Positions 1-7,808 are shown, counted from the first letter of the stretch. The stretch is DNA of 9,859 nucleotides from Acinetobacter sp. UBA6641 (GCA_002455755.1 DKLL01000063.1:1-9859); one strand, 5' to 3'. Made by a program: numbers and translations. Notes: generated by a model from the letters alone, not told the origin.

Positions 1-713
1 AGGGTTTGCACTTTCCATTGTACTGGCTCAAAGGTATGCGTGGCCATACGCGGGGCTAAAATCTGGAACGGTTTCGAGTCCGCAAAACCACCGGCAAGTG
101 CCGAGGCAAGCAAGGTCGTATCGACACCTGCTTGTCCAGCCAAAGCGACTGCTTCGGCAATTAAGGTGCTGTTGGCTGCAACAATCAGCTGATTGCAAAT
201 TTTGGTTGCTTGCCCGGTACCTGTTTCCCCCATACGCGTCACACGTTGTGAAAGCACATTATAAATCAGCGATAAATCCTGAATGGTTTGCATGTCGCCA
301 CCGGCAAAAATTACCAGGGTTCCATGTTCCGCACCTGCTGTACCTCCCGAAACAGGCGAGTCAATCCATTGCACTTGCTGGTTTTGTGCCTGCTGTGCCA
401 AAATTTTGGTTTTATCCACAGACAGACTGGAGAAATCCACAATCACTTGTCCAGCCTGTAACTGGTTCTGAATCTGATCAAAAACAGCTTGTACCGCAGC
501 ATCATCCGCCAGACAGGTCAAAATAACAGGATAGTTGGCAATTTCTTGCAGGTTTAAAGCGCTGGCACCCATGTCAATCAGTACATCGCAGGCAGATGCT
601 GTGCGGTTCCAGACAGCAACTTCAAAGCCGGCCTGAATCAGTCGGGTTGCCATACGGCTACCCATGAGACCCATGCCTAAAAATGCAATTTTTGTATTAC
701 GATCAAAACTCAT
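1..713 (-). CDS. NAD(P)-dependent oxidoreductase, 3-hydroxyisobutyrate dehydrogenase family (partial, C-terminus beyond left edge)
   Basis: I translated this gene from the minus strand. It begins with ATG at 711-713 and stays open to the left edge, giving 237 residues of a family usually near 290-300. Residues 9-18 (IAFLGMGLMG) form the Rossmann GxGxxG dinucleotide-binding turn. DSPVSGGTAGAEHGTL, about 120-135, is the family's substrate-binding signature. GTGQATKICNQ, about 165-175, holds the catalytic lysine (K171) and its partner asparagine (N174). Such enzymes oxidise or reduce small beta-hydroxyacids such as 3-hydroxyisobutyrate, tartronate semialdehyde or succinic semialdehyde in the cytoplasm. 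The exact substrate cannot be told from sequence. The gene starts 36 bases after the crotonase gene and is probably co-transcribed with it. Only a weak ribosome site (AGAG, about ten bases upstream) is seen. The crotonase neighbour hints at a valine-like acyl degradation route, but no other gene of such a pathway is in view. Confidence 0.9.
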   Translation of the reverse strand, partial: MSFDRNTKIAFLGMGLMGSRMATRLIQAGFEVAVWNRTASACDVLIDMGASALNLQEIANYPVILTCLADDAAVQAVFDQIQNQLQAGQVIVDFSSLSVDKTKILAQQAQNQQVQWIDSPVSGGTAGAEHGTLVIFAGGDMQTIQDLSLIYNVLSQRVTRMGETGTGQATKICNQLIVAANSTLIAEAVALAGQAGVDTTLLASALAGGFADSKPFQILAPRMATHTFEPVQWKVQT

Positions 714-749
714 GTGTTTTTCTCTGAACGATCCTGTTATGGCGCTATT

Positions 750-1538
750 TTACTTATATTGACGCGGTAAAAACTGAACTTCCGGGTTTTTGTCTTTTTT
801 ACGCGCCAGTTTACTGTTTTTGCCTAACAGTAATTTGAGTTGCCAGATTTTCTCCAGGCGTAACGATTTGCTCGGTGCGTGTTCCATGGCATCAAGAACC
901 TGTTTGGCGGCCGCCAATGCATCCGGGGAGCGTTGCAACATCTCTTCTGCAATTGACTGGGCTTTGCTGATTGGGGATGCATCCAGATGCGTCACCAGAC
1001 CTATCTCTTTGGCATAATTGGCATCGAAAATACGCCCGGTCAGGGTCAGTTCCTTGGCCAGGTCAACATTAATAATGCCTTTAATCGAACGGCTGAGTCC
1101 CATGTCCGGTACCAGTCCCCAGCGGCTTTCCATAATCGACATTTTGGTGTCCGGGTGGGCAATACGGATATCCGCAGCCAAAGCCAGTTGCATACCAGCA
1201 CCCAGGCAATAGCCTTCAATTGCAGCAATCACAGGTACAGGCAGTTCCTGCCAAATTAAAAAGGCTTTTTGAAACAGGCTTTGTCCCGGTTTGAGCAGTT
1301 CCCAAGCAGCGTAAGCGGTATTTTTCGGCGCATTTAAGTCAGCCAGGTCAATTCCGGCACTAAACACATGCGCTTCGCCGGTTAAAATGACACAGCGGAT
1401 CGAGCGGTCTTTTTTAATTTGTCTGGCTGCATTGACCAGTTCGCGCAATAAAGCAAAGCTCATGGCATTACGCTTTTCTGGACGGTTTAAGGAAACGGTT
1501 GCGATGCCATTGTTTTTTTCTATGCGAAGTAATGCCAT
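750..1538 (-). CDS. Crotonase / enoyl-CoA hydratase family protein
   Basis: This is a 262-residue single-domain crotonase-fold protein, normal length for the family. Enzymes of this fold bind acyl-CoA thioesters and stabilise an enolate in an oxyanion hole; many hydrate or isomerise enoyl-CoA in fatty-acid or amino-acid breakdown. FSAGIDLADL (59-68) and GYCLGAGMQLALAADIRIA (109-127) are the two oxyanion-hole segments. Aligned by eye to rat enoyl-CoA hydratase, the second catalytic glutamate (Glu164) is kept as E137 in IMES, but the first (Glu144) is Q117. It may therefore not be a classical hydratase; a one-glutamate isomerase or another reaction is possible. I chose the ATG at 1536-1538 because CAGGT lies seven bases before it. 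An in-frame ATG at 1557-1559 would add seven residues but has no visible ribosome site. The C-terminus is lysine-rich (about 236-250). It is followed after 36 bases by the oxidoreductase gene. Confidence 0.9.
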   Translation of the reverse strand: MALLRIEKNNGIATVSLNRPEKRNAMSFALLRELVNAARQIKKDRSIRCVILTGEAHVFSAGIDLADLNAPKNTAYAAWELLKPGQSLFQKAFLIWQELPVPVIAAIEGYCLGAGMQLALAADIRIAHPDTKMSIMESRWGLVPDMGLSRSIKGIINVDLAKELTLTGRIFDANYAKEIGLVTHLDASPISKAQSIAEEMLQRSPDALAAAKQVLDAMEHAPSKSLRLEKIWQLKLLLGKNSKLARKKDKNPEVQFLPRQYK

Positions 1539-1545
1539 GGGGTAG

Positions 1546-1550
1546 ACCTG
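1546..1550 (-). promoter_or_regulatory. Ribosome binding site of the crotonase gene
   Basis: On the minus strand CAGGT lies seven bases before the ATG at 1538. It is the only good Shine-Dalgarno match near either candidate start and favours the shorter protein. Confidence 0.55.
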
Positions 1551-1590
1551 TATTTTCATATGGTTTTGAGCATAACATGGGTATTTCTCT

Positions 1591-1610
1591 GATACATGCC
1601 GCGATACATG
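1591..1610. repeat. 8-base direct repeat upstream of the crotonase gene
   Basis: GATACATG occurs at 1591-1598 and again at 1603-1610, separated by CCGC, a 12-base period. It sits about 53-72 bases upstream of the crotonase start, where a promoter or regulator site for the leftward pair would be expected. No clear -35/-10 pair could be assigned around it. A role as a binding site is inference only. Confidence 0.35.
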
Positions 1611-1617
1611 ACAGCAG

Positions 1618-1643
1618 AGTCACATCTAAACATAGACGTGACT
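1618..1643 (-). terminator. Hairpin downstream of gacS, possible terminator
   Basis: AGTCACATCT (1618-1627) and AGACGTGACT (1634-1643) form a ten-pair stem around a six-base loop. In minus-strand RNA the one non-Watson-Crick position becomes a G-U pair. The hairpin lies 23 bases beyond the gacS stop, as a terminator would. No run of U follows it in the minus direction, so a standard intrinsic terminator is not shown. It could be a processing or protection structure, or a regulator site for the crotonase operon. Confidence 0.35.
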
Positions 1644-1666
1644 TCTAGAACTCGGCTAGACCATGA

Positions 1667-4477
1667 TCAGATACTTTGTTTGTTTAAAATTTGCTGTGAA
1701 GCCTGTTCCACCTGTTGAATGACCGACTGCAATTCATCAAAGCGTTGCAGGGTTTCCTGAATAAAGGCTTCATCCGCTTTGCGACGTTCCTTGCGTAAAG
1801 AAGAAACAAACTGTTCAAACCCACCCGCGACTTCCTGCAGGTGAGGAACACCCACATAACGGGTTGCGCCATATAAGCGATGCAGCACATGTTCCAGTTG
1901 TGGGAAATCTTCCATCTCAATCAATTGCTGCATTTCATCCAGCTCTGTCGGGAAGCTGTCCGTGAGCATTTTCAATAGGTCGAGAGCCAGATCTTCTTTA
2001 TTGGCCACCAGTTGCAGGCTTTGTTGCCAGTCCAGAATATTTGGATCCAGGGCTTCAATCAGAATGGATTGCTCTACACTTTTGGCCTTTTTAAAGCTTT
2101 CCGAGGTCCAGTGGGTCAGGATCTGGATAATCTGTTCCATCTGAATCGGTTTGGTGACGTAATCATCCATACCGACCTGCAACAGTTTTTGCTTTTCATC
2201 GGCCAGCGCATGCGCGGTCAAGGCAATAATCGGCAAGCGCTTATGGTTTTCTAAAGTGGATTCTAGCGAGCGAATGGCACGGGTGGTATCAATACCGGAC
2301 ATTACCGGCATTTGAATATCCATAAATACCACATCAAATGCTGGTAATTCCTGTTCGATGCGCTGCTGAATGATTTCAATGGCTTCCTGACCACTTAAGG
2401 CTTTGGTGGTGGTGACATTCAGCTCTGCGAGCAGTGCTTCCAGAACAATCAGATTCGGCAGGTGGTCATCGACGGCCAAGACATGCAGACCTTGTCCATT
2501 AAAATCTTCATGCACATCCTGCTCGAAAACAGGCTGATTGCTGAGTAACTGGATCAAGGCGCTACGGCTTAAGGGTTGATACAGCGGACGTGCACGGTAC
2601 TCGTTCAGCATGTTTGGATCGAGTGCCATCTGGTAGCCATACACGGCAATATTGCCGTAGTAGCGGTTCCGGATTTCTTTCAGCAGTGCTTCACCATCGC
2701 CACTATGATCGACAATCAGCCAGGTATTTTCATCGCTTTTCGGGATTTTATTCAGCTGGCTGAACAGGTCCAGAATCGAGCTGGTCTCGACATGATGCAC
2801 CCCATAATTTTCAAGATAATGCCGCAGAATGTTGGCTGTCGCAGGATGGGCCAAATAGGAAACCACCTGCATCTGTTCAAAGTGCGGATGTACAAGTTCA
2901 ATGTCTTCATCGACCACAAACATGGCAGTGAACCAGAAAGTTGAACCTTTCTCAGTCGGAGCGCGTTCCTGATTGTCTTCAAAGCCGATTTGCCCTTGCA
3001 TTAAATGCACCAGCTGTTTGGAAATGGCCAAACCTAAGCCTGTGCCGCCAAACTGACGGGTTACGGAAGCATCGCCTTGCGAGAAAGATTCAAACAGTTT
3101 TTTCCGGTCTGTACCACTCAGGCCAATGCCGCTGTCCTGCACGCTAAAGTGCAACAGGCATTGTCCGATATCATCATGTTCCATCCGGGCGCGGACAATA
3201 ATTTCACCATCCGGGGTAAATTTGATCGCGTTGGAAATCAGGTTGGTCAGAATCTGCTTGAAGCGCAGTGCATCGCCGACGACTTGGGTGGGAACATTAT
3301 CGGCATAATAAAATGCCATATCGATATGCTTTTGCGCTGCCAATGGCGAAAGCATATCCATGACATCGAAAATGGCTTCTTCCAGATCAAAGGGTGCTGT
3401 TTCCAGTTCCAGTTTGCCGGCATCAATCTTGGAGAAATCCAGTACATCATTAATCAAAGCCAGCAAATGTGCAGATGATTTGCGAATGGTTTGCAAATAC
3501 AGGCTCTGCTCGTTGCTCAAATTACCTTGGCGCAGCAATAAATGAATAAAACCGTCAATACTGTTTAAGGGAGTCCGCAGTTCATGACTGATATTGGCCA
3601 GGAACACCGACTTGGACTGGTTGGCTGAAATCGCCTGGTCACGTGCCTGACGATAGGTAATGTTTTGAACTTCCAGGGTGTCCAAGGTACGGCGCAAATC
3701 ATCTTCAGTCTGTTCGGTATGTTCTTTCAGTTCCAGAAAGCTGAAGTGCAGGCGTTTCACCACATTGGCAATATCGCGCTGTAGCAGGCGCAATTCACCG
3801 GTACTGTTAATCACCATGTGCTGATCTAGGGTATCGGCATTCAGGCGTTGTAGCTGCATCCGGATTTCATACATCGGGGCAATCCAGCGCCGTGAATAGA
3901 AATTCAGGCACAGTAACAGCAGTAATAAGGTCAACAGGCCGGTGGCAATCAGCACAATCATGACCCGGTAATGGGCAATTTCCAGGGGCTGGTTATCCAG
4001 TTCAATGACCAGCCATGCTGGCATGGATGAATGCTCGTTGATCTTCAGGGCATAAACATTATTTTTATTAAACAGAATAGGACCGGCAAAGGATGTTTTA
4101 GCATCAATTACAGGCCATGGATCTTGATCCTGAAAGCCGATACTTAAGCGGTTTCGGCCTTTTAGGTCAATAATGGCAGCCCGAATTAAATGCTTTTCAT
4201 TCAGCATGACCTGTAAGGTATTACGGGCCTGATCATACTGCCAGGGATAGCGATTTAAAAGATCAATCGCAGCTTCGGCGGTAAGCTGATAACGGGCTGC
4301 AATGGCAATGGCCATCTGACGCTGCTGTGCACGTGAGGCGTTCGAGGTTTCAGATAAAACCAGCAGTGCTCCCACGCATGCCAAAACCATAATGGGGACA
4401 AAAATCATGGCGATGAGTTGTCCATAAGCATGATTTAAATGTAAACGCTTAAATAACTTTTTATTGATATTTGACAT
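1667..4477 (-). CDS. gacS: GacS/BarA-type tripartite hybrid sensor histidine kinase
   Basis: This 936-residue inner-membrane kinase senses an unknown signal and passes phosphate internally to a GacA/UvrY-type response regulator, which is not in the window. In this family the target is the Csr/Rsm small-RNA switch. Two membrane segments (about 21-43 and 171-194) flank a periplasmic domain. Then come HAMP (about 195-247), a short coiled-coil linker, HisKA with H298 in NISHELRTP, and HATPase with N416, DSGIGL (448-453) and GGTGLGL (477-483). A degenerate receiver-like region follows (about 535-650), then a true receiver (about 665-790) with D670/D671, phospho-acceptor D720 and K776, and a C-terminal Hpt domain with H866 in HRLYGATRYVG. 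I chose the ATG at 4475-4477 over an in-frame GTG at 4502-4504, which would add nine residues. Neither start has a strong ribosome site; AGGGAA lies about 15 bases before the ATG. The gene is divergent from cysM. Confidence 0.95.
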   Translation of the reverse strand: MSNINKKLFKRLHLNHAYGQLIAMIFVPIMVLACVGALLVLSETSNASRAQQRQMAIAIAARYQLTAEAAIDLLNRYPWQYDQARNTLQVMLNEKHLIRAAIIDLKGRNRLSIGFQDQDPWPVIDAKTSFAGPILFNKNNVYALKINEHSSMPAWLVIELDNQPLEIAHYRVMIVLIATGLLTLLLLLLCLNFYSRRWIAPMYEIRMQLQRLNADTLDQHMVINSTGELRLLQRDIANVVKRLHFSFLELKEHTEQTEDDLRRTLDTLEVQNITYRQARDQAISANQSKSVFLANISHELRTPLNSIDGFIHLLLRQGNLSNEQSLYLQTIRKSSAHLLALINDVLDFSKIDAGKLELETAPFDLEEAIFDVMDMLSPLAAQKHIDMAFYYADNVPTQVVGDALRFKQILTNLISNAIKFTPDGEIIVRARMEHDDIGQCLLHFSVQDSGIGLSGTDRKKLFESFSQGDASVTRQFGGTGLGLAISKQLVHLMQGQIGFEDNQERAPTEKGSTFWFTAMFVVDEDIELVHPHFEQMQVVSYLAHPATANILRHYLENYGVHHVETSSILDLFSQLNKIPKSDENTWLIVDHSGDGEALLKEIRNRYYGNIAVYGYQMALDPNMLNEYRARPLYQPLSRSALIQLLSNQPVFEQDVHEDFNGQGLHVLAVDDHLPNLIVLEALLAELNVTTTKALSGQEAIEIIQQRIEQELPAFDVVFMDIQMPVMSGIDTTRAIRSLESTLENHKRLPIIALTAHALADEKQKLLQVGMDDYVTKPIQMEQIIQILTHWTSESFKKAKSVEQSILIEALDPNILDWQQSLQLVANKEDLALDLLKMLTDSFPTELDEMQQLIEMEDFPQLEHVLHRLYGATRYVGVPHLQEVAGGFEQFVSSLRKERRKADEAFIQETLQRFDELQSVIQQVEQASQQILNKQSI

Positions 4478-4601
4478 GGTTAAAGCAGTTAATTCCCTAT
4501 GCACCGCAGTTTAGCACGCTTTATAAAAAATCGGCTGTGCTTTAATCACTTTCAATAAAAAGCCTGCTAAATGGGTGCAGGAGGAAGCATTTTTTCATAC
4601 A

Positions 4602-4626
4602 ATAGGTGCACCTCGATATAGGTGCA
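4602..4626 (+). repeat. Direct repeat and palindrome at the cysM ribosome-binding region
   Basis: ATAGGTGCA occurs at 4602-4610 and 4618-4626, a 16-base period. The first copy is part of the perfect ten-base palindrome AGGTGCACCT (4604-4613). The second copy supplies the AGGTG Shine-Dalgarno sequence of cysM. The palindrome falls just after the tentative -10 box. It could be an operator, or CACCT could pair with the downstream AGGTG and occlude the ribosome site. Both ideas are inference. Confidence 0.4.
4620..4624 (+). promoter_or_regulatory. cysM: Ribosome binding site of cysM
   Basis: AGGTG lies six bases before the ATG at 4631 and decides the start. The in-frame GTG at 4622 overlaps this site and so cannot use it. 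Confidence 0.65.
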
Positions 4627-4630
4627 AATA

Positions 4631-5551
4631 ATGAGTAATACCACCCCTGATTTTCAAGCAGACGAATTTTTGTTAGACCACTATGTAGGTAAAACGCCTC
4701 TGGTGCGTTTACAGCGTCTGGCAAGTCACACTCAAGCAACAGTATTGGCGAAACTTGAAGGAAACAATCCTGCAGGTTCGGTAAAAGACCGCCCAGTGTA
4801 CAACATGATTATGCAAGCTGAAAAACGCGGGCAAATCAAGCCAGGCGAGACATTGATTGAAGCGACCAGCGGAAATACAGGGATTGCCTTAGCCATGGTT
4901 GCTGCCATGCGTGGCTATAAAATGAAACTCATTATGCCTGCAGGTTCAAGTCAGGAACGCAAAGATGCCATGCGCGCTTACGGCGCTGAGCTGATCGAGT
5001 CGGAAAATATGGAACAGGCGCGTGACATGGCGCTGCAAATGCAAAAAGAAGGGAAAGGACTGGTCTTGAACCAGTTTGGCAACCCGGACAATGTGGATGC
5101 CCATTACTTGACCACTGGTCCAGAAATCTGGCAGCAAACCGGCGGTAAGATTACCCATTTCGTCAGTTCCATGGGAACCACTGGCACGATTATGGGGATT
5201 TCCAAATATCTAAAAGAACAAAATCCGGATATTCAGATTGTTGGTTTACAACCTTCTGAAGGTTCAAATATTGCCGGTATCCGTCGCTGGCCGCAAGAAT
5301 ATCTGCCAACCATTTTTGATCCGAAACGCGTTGACCGGATTATGGATATTCCGCAAATTGAAGCTGAAAAAACTGCACGTCAATTGGCACGCAAAGAAGG
5401 CATCAGTGCGGGGACTTCATCGGGTGGTGCTGTTTGGGCATCGATCAAACTCGCGGAAGAAAATCCGGGTGCGGTGATTGTCTGCATCGTCTGTGATCGT
5501 GGTGACCGTTATCTGTCTACCGGTTTATTCTCTGTAGTAGACCCTGAATAA
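4631..5551 (+). CDS. cysM: Cysteine synthase B (O-acetylserine sulfhydrylase B)
   Basis: This is a 306-residue PLP enzyme of fold type II. It makes cysteine from O-acetylserine and sulfide in the cytoplasm; CysM-type enzymes can also use thiosulfate to make S-sulfocysteine. GKTPLVRL (20-27) opens the domain. K52 in NNPAGSVKDRP is the PLP Schiff-base lysine. TSGNTG (79-84) is the substrate-binding loop, GTTGT (182-186) the phosphate-binding loop and GTSSGG (261-266) contacts the pyridine. The C-terminal CDRGDRYLSTGLF (288-300) marks CysM rather than CysK. Length is normal. The ATG at 4631 is preferred over GTG at 4622, which would add three residues, because of the AGGTG at 4620. It is first in a likely operon; the next gene begins 19 bases after its stop. 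Confidence 0.96.
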   Translation: MSNTTPDFQADEFLLDHYVGKTPLVRLQRLASHTQATVLAKLEGNNPAGSVKDRPVYNMIMQAEKRGQIKPGETLIEATSGNTGIALAMVAAMRGYKMKLIMPAGSSQERKDAMRAYGAELIESENMEQARDMALQMQKEGKGLVLNQFGNPDNVDAHYLTTGPEIWQQTGGKITHFVSSMGTTGTIMGISKYLKEQNPDIQIVGLQPSEGSNIAGIRRWPQEYLPTIFDPKRVDRIMDIPQIEAEKTARQLARKEGISAGTSSGGAVWASIKLAEENPGAVIVCIVCDRGDRYLSTGLFSVVDPE

Positions 5552-5570
5552 TTAAAAACTGTGAGATGAA

Positions 5571-6392
5571 ATGCGCTTACCTGTCTTGATTTTTGATATA
5601 GAAACTCTGACTGACTTGAAGTCAGGTGCGCATTTATATCATCTGGATTTACCCGAAGCAGATCTGGAGCAGGCACTGACAAAATTGCGCCGTCAGGAGT
5701 CGGGTATGGATTTTCAGCGTTTGCCGCTGCATGAAATTGTCTGTATTTCCGGGCTGTGGATTGATGAAAATGGTGCCATGAAACTGTTTTCATTTAGCCG
5801 CGAACAGTATAGTGAGGCGGAAATTCTAACCCGATTCCTGTCGATTTTTGACAAGCGTCATCCGACACTGGTTAGCTGGAATGGTTCACAGTTTGATTTG
5901 CCGGTGATCCTGTTCCGCGCCATGTATCATGGTCTTTCGGCACCAAGTTTGTTTGATCAGGGCGAAATTGATCAGCAAAAGCGCTATAATAATTACCAGA
6001 ACCGTTACCATCAGCGTCATGTCGATTTAATGGATGTCATGGCCATGTTTAATGGTCGTCATTTCCAGAAGCTGGATGATATTGCACACTTACTCGGTTT
6101 CCCGGGCAAGCGCGGTGATGGTGCTTACCATGTTCCGGAATATGTCCGTGCACAAGAGTGGTCAAAACTGACCAGCTACTGTGAAGGCGATGTGCTGAAT
6201 ACCTGGCTGATCTATTTGCGCTGGCTATTACTGAAAGGACAATTGCTGACTGAAGATCACCGTTACTGGGTTCAAGCCACTATTCAGTATTTACAGCATC
6301 AACCCCAACATGCAGATTTTCTTCAGGTATGGCGTGAAACTTCGCAACATACCGAATTTACCGCTACAGATTTTATCTCTCCCACACTCTAG
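5571..6392 (+). CDS. Predicted 3'-5' exonuclease, PolB-exonuclease-like (DnaQ/RNase H fold)
   Basis: This 273-residue protein resembles the predicted 3'-5' exonucleases related to the exonuclease domain of DNA polymerase B. It has no polymerase domain. The three DEDD motifs are visible: ExoI FDIET (D9, E11), ExoII SWNGSQFDLP (N104, D109), and ExoIII YCEGD (Y203, D207), a DEDDy-type arrangement. All acidic metal ligands are present, so it should be an active two-metal nuclease. Whether it cuts DNA or RNA is not known from sequence. The ATG at 5571 follows GTGAG by about five bases. It lies 19 bases after cysM and six bases before rlmD, so it is almost certainly co-transcribed with them. That placement suggests a housekeeping role in nucleic-acid processing but does not prove a link to RlmD or RelA. 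Confidence 0.9.
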   Translation: MRLPVLIFDIETLTDLKSGAHLYHLDLPEADLEQALTKLRRQESGMDFQRLPLHEIVCISGLWIDENGAMKLFSFSREQYSEAEILTRFLSIFDKRHPTLVSWNGSQFDLPVILFRAMYHGLSAPSLFDQGEIDQQKRYNNYQNRYHQRHVDLMDVMAMFNGRHFQKLDDIAHLLGFPGKRGDGAYHVPEYVRAQEWSKLTSYCEGDVLNTWLIYLRWLLLKGQLLTEDHRYWVQATIQYLQHQPQHADFLQVWRETSQHTEFTATDFISPTL

Positions 6393-6398
6393 GTATTC

Positions 6399-7790
6399 AT
6401 GAAACATAGAACCAAGCCACGTCCAGCTCAGCATCCGGTTTACACTTTTCAGGTTGAGTCACTTTCACATGAAGGACGGGGAATCGCGCACTATGGATCA
6501 CATCCCGATCATCCGGCTGACAAGCAAGGCAAAAAAGTGTTTATTCGCTATGCCTTGCCCGGCGAGACTGTCAAAGCACAAATCACCAATGTGGTCAAAC
6601 GTCTGGAAGAAGCGGATTGCTTGGAAGTGTTAAGTGAAGCCTCGCATTTGCGTGTTCAGCCGCCATGCCCGCATTTCGGTATTTGTGGTGGCTGTAATAT
6701 GCAGCATATCCAGCAAGATGAGCAGATTCGTTTAAAACAAGACGTCTTAAAATCACATTTAGAACATTTTGCCGGGATTCAACCTGAGCAATGGCTGGAA
6801 CCATTGCGTTCACAACGTCAGGATTACCGTCGTAAAGCGCGTATCGGAGTGCGTTATATTCCAGGCAAAGACAAACTGGTGGTCGGTTTTCGTGAGCATC
6901 AAAGCAACAAGCTGACCTCGATTGACCGCTGTATGGTGCTGGATCGTGAGTTCGGCTCCATTACCGCATTAAAACAGTTACTCCAAAGTCTAACAGCCAA
7001 AGCTGCGATTGGTCATATAGAATTGGCCATGGGAGATCATGAGATTGCTCTGGTGGTGCGTCATACCGAAAAATTATCTTTCGATGATGTCAACCGATTA
7101 AAACAGTTTGCGTTAAACAAAGAGTGGCAATTGTATTTGCAGCCGGCAGGTGCAGACAGTTTGCATCGTGTCGATGATCCGACAGCTGAAATGCGTTTGC
7201 ATTATGCGCTGGATGAGTGTGATGTGAAATTTGGCTTTAATCCGCTAGATTTTACCCAGGTCAATTCCACAATTAATCCGCAGATGGTGAAGCTGGCATG
7301 TGATTTGCTTCAATTGCAGCAAGGGGAGCGTGTGCTCGACCTGTTTTGTGGTTTGGGTAATTTTTCCTTGCCGCTGGCTCGCTGTGTCGGTAAAAGCGGA
7401 AAAGTGGTTGCAGTGGAAGGAAGTGAAGAAATGGTTCAACGTGGGGCAGAAAATGCTGAAAAAAACCACATGGCTCAACTTGAATTTTATTCACAAGATT
7501 TAACAAAAGACTTTTCGCATCATTCTTGGGCAAATCAGGGATTTGATGCATTATTGATTGATCCTCCACGCTCCGGGGCAGAGGAAGTAATGTATTATGT
7601 GCCCAAATTTGGTGCAAAAAGAATCGTTTATGTATCATGTAATCCTGCCACACTGGCGCGAGATGCGGGTGTGCTGGCCAAACATGGTTATCGATTAAAA
7701 AAGGCTGGGGTAATGGATATGTTCACTCATACTGGACATGTTGAATCTATTGCCTTATTCGAAAAATACAACGAAATAAACGATTTATAA
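6399..7790 (+). CDS. rlmD: 23S rRNA (uracil-1939-C5)-methyltransferase RlmD
   Basis: This 463-residue, SAM-dependent enzyme (formerly RumA) makes m5U1939 in 23S rRNA. An N-terminal TRAM RNA-binding domain (about 12-78) comes first. The iron-sulfur cysteines are C90, C96, C99 (spacing C-x5-C-x2-C in [10 protein letters not shown]) and C178. The methyltransferase domain has FTQVN (285-289), the SAM loop [10 protein letters not shown] (313-322), DPPRSG (388-393) and the catalytic cysteine C414 in VSCNP. These match the known E. coli layout. The TRAM loop at about 32-46 is rich in His, Pro, Asp and Lys and looks slightly longer than in E. coli. The likely ribosome site, AGGT at 6391-6394, overlaps the stop of the exonuclease gene, which suggests translational coupling. 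relA starts 29 bases downstream. Confidence 0.96.
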   Translation: MKHRTKPRPAQHPVYTFQVESLSHEGRGIAHYGSHPDHPADKQGKKVFIRYALPGETVKAQITNVVKRLEEADCLEVLSEASHLRVQPPCPHFGICGGCNMQHIQQDEQIRLKQDVLKSHLEHFAGIQPEQWLEPLRSQRQDYRRKARIGVRYIPGKDKLVVGFREHQSNKLTSIDRCMVLDREFGSITALKQLLQSLTAKAAIGHIELAMGDHEIALVVRHTEKLSFDDVNRLKQFALNKEWQLYLQPAGADSLHRVDDPTAEMRLHYALDECDVKFGFNPLDFTQVNSTINPQMVKLACDLLQLQQGERVLDLFCGLGNFSLPLARCVGKSGKVVAVEGSEEMVQRGAENAEKNHMAQLEFYSQDLTKDFSHHSWANQGFDALLIDPPRSGAEEVMYYVPKFGAKRIVYVSCNPATLARDAGVLAKHGYRLKKAGVMDMFTHTGHVESIALFEKYNEINDL

Positions 7791-7808
7791 TATGAAGTGT
7801 AGAAAAGT

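Larger units (their letters stand above)
4478..4630. promoter_or_regulatory. Divergent gacS-cysM intergenic promoter region
   Basis: This 153-base, fairly AT-rich gap must hold promoters for the leftward gacS and the rightward cysM operon. For cysM, TACAAT at 4598-4603 is a good -10 match, but the sequence 17 bases upstream (GTGCAG) is a poor -35. For gacS, the minus strand carries TTGAAA (4550-4555) and TATAAA (4520-4525), but they are 24 bases apart, too far for a normal pair. The promoter positions are therefore tentative. The region also contains the AGGTGC repeats described separately. Confidence 0.45.

Noticed and set aside
98..526. Long plus-strand open frame opposite the oxidoreductase
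   Set aside because: It is the complement of a well-supported gene with a Rossmann motif and catalytic lysine. The plus-strand protein has no recognisable domain.
1643..1660. TTCTAGAA palindrome and TCTAG/CTAGA inverted repeat after gacS
   Set aside because: The stems are only four to five bases and overlap the better hairpin, so they are likely chance.
2576..3478. Several plus-strand open frames opposite gacS
   Set aside because: They overlap the kinase and receiver domains and have no motif or ribosome site of their own.
4542..4739. Minus-strand small open frame spanning the gacS-cysM gap
   Set aside because: It overlaps the start of cysM, and no ribosome site or family match was seen.
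7458..7465. A AAA AAC in the zero frame of rlmD, a possible -1 slippery heptamer
   Set aside because: A -1 shift meets a stop codon within about ten codons and gives no known domain. Glu-Lys-Asn coded with A-rich codons is expected by chance.
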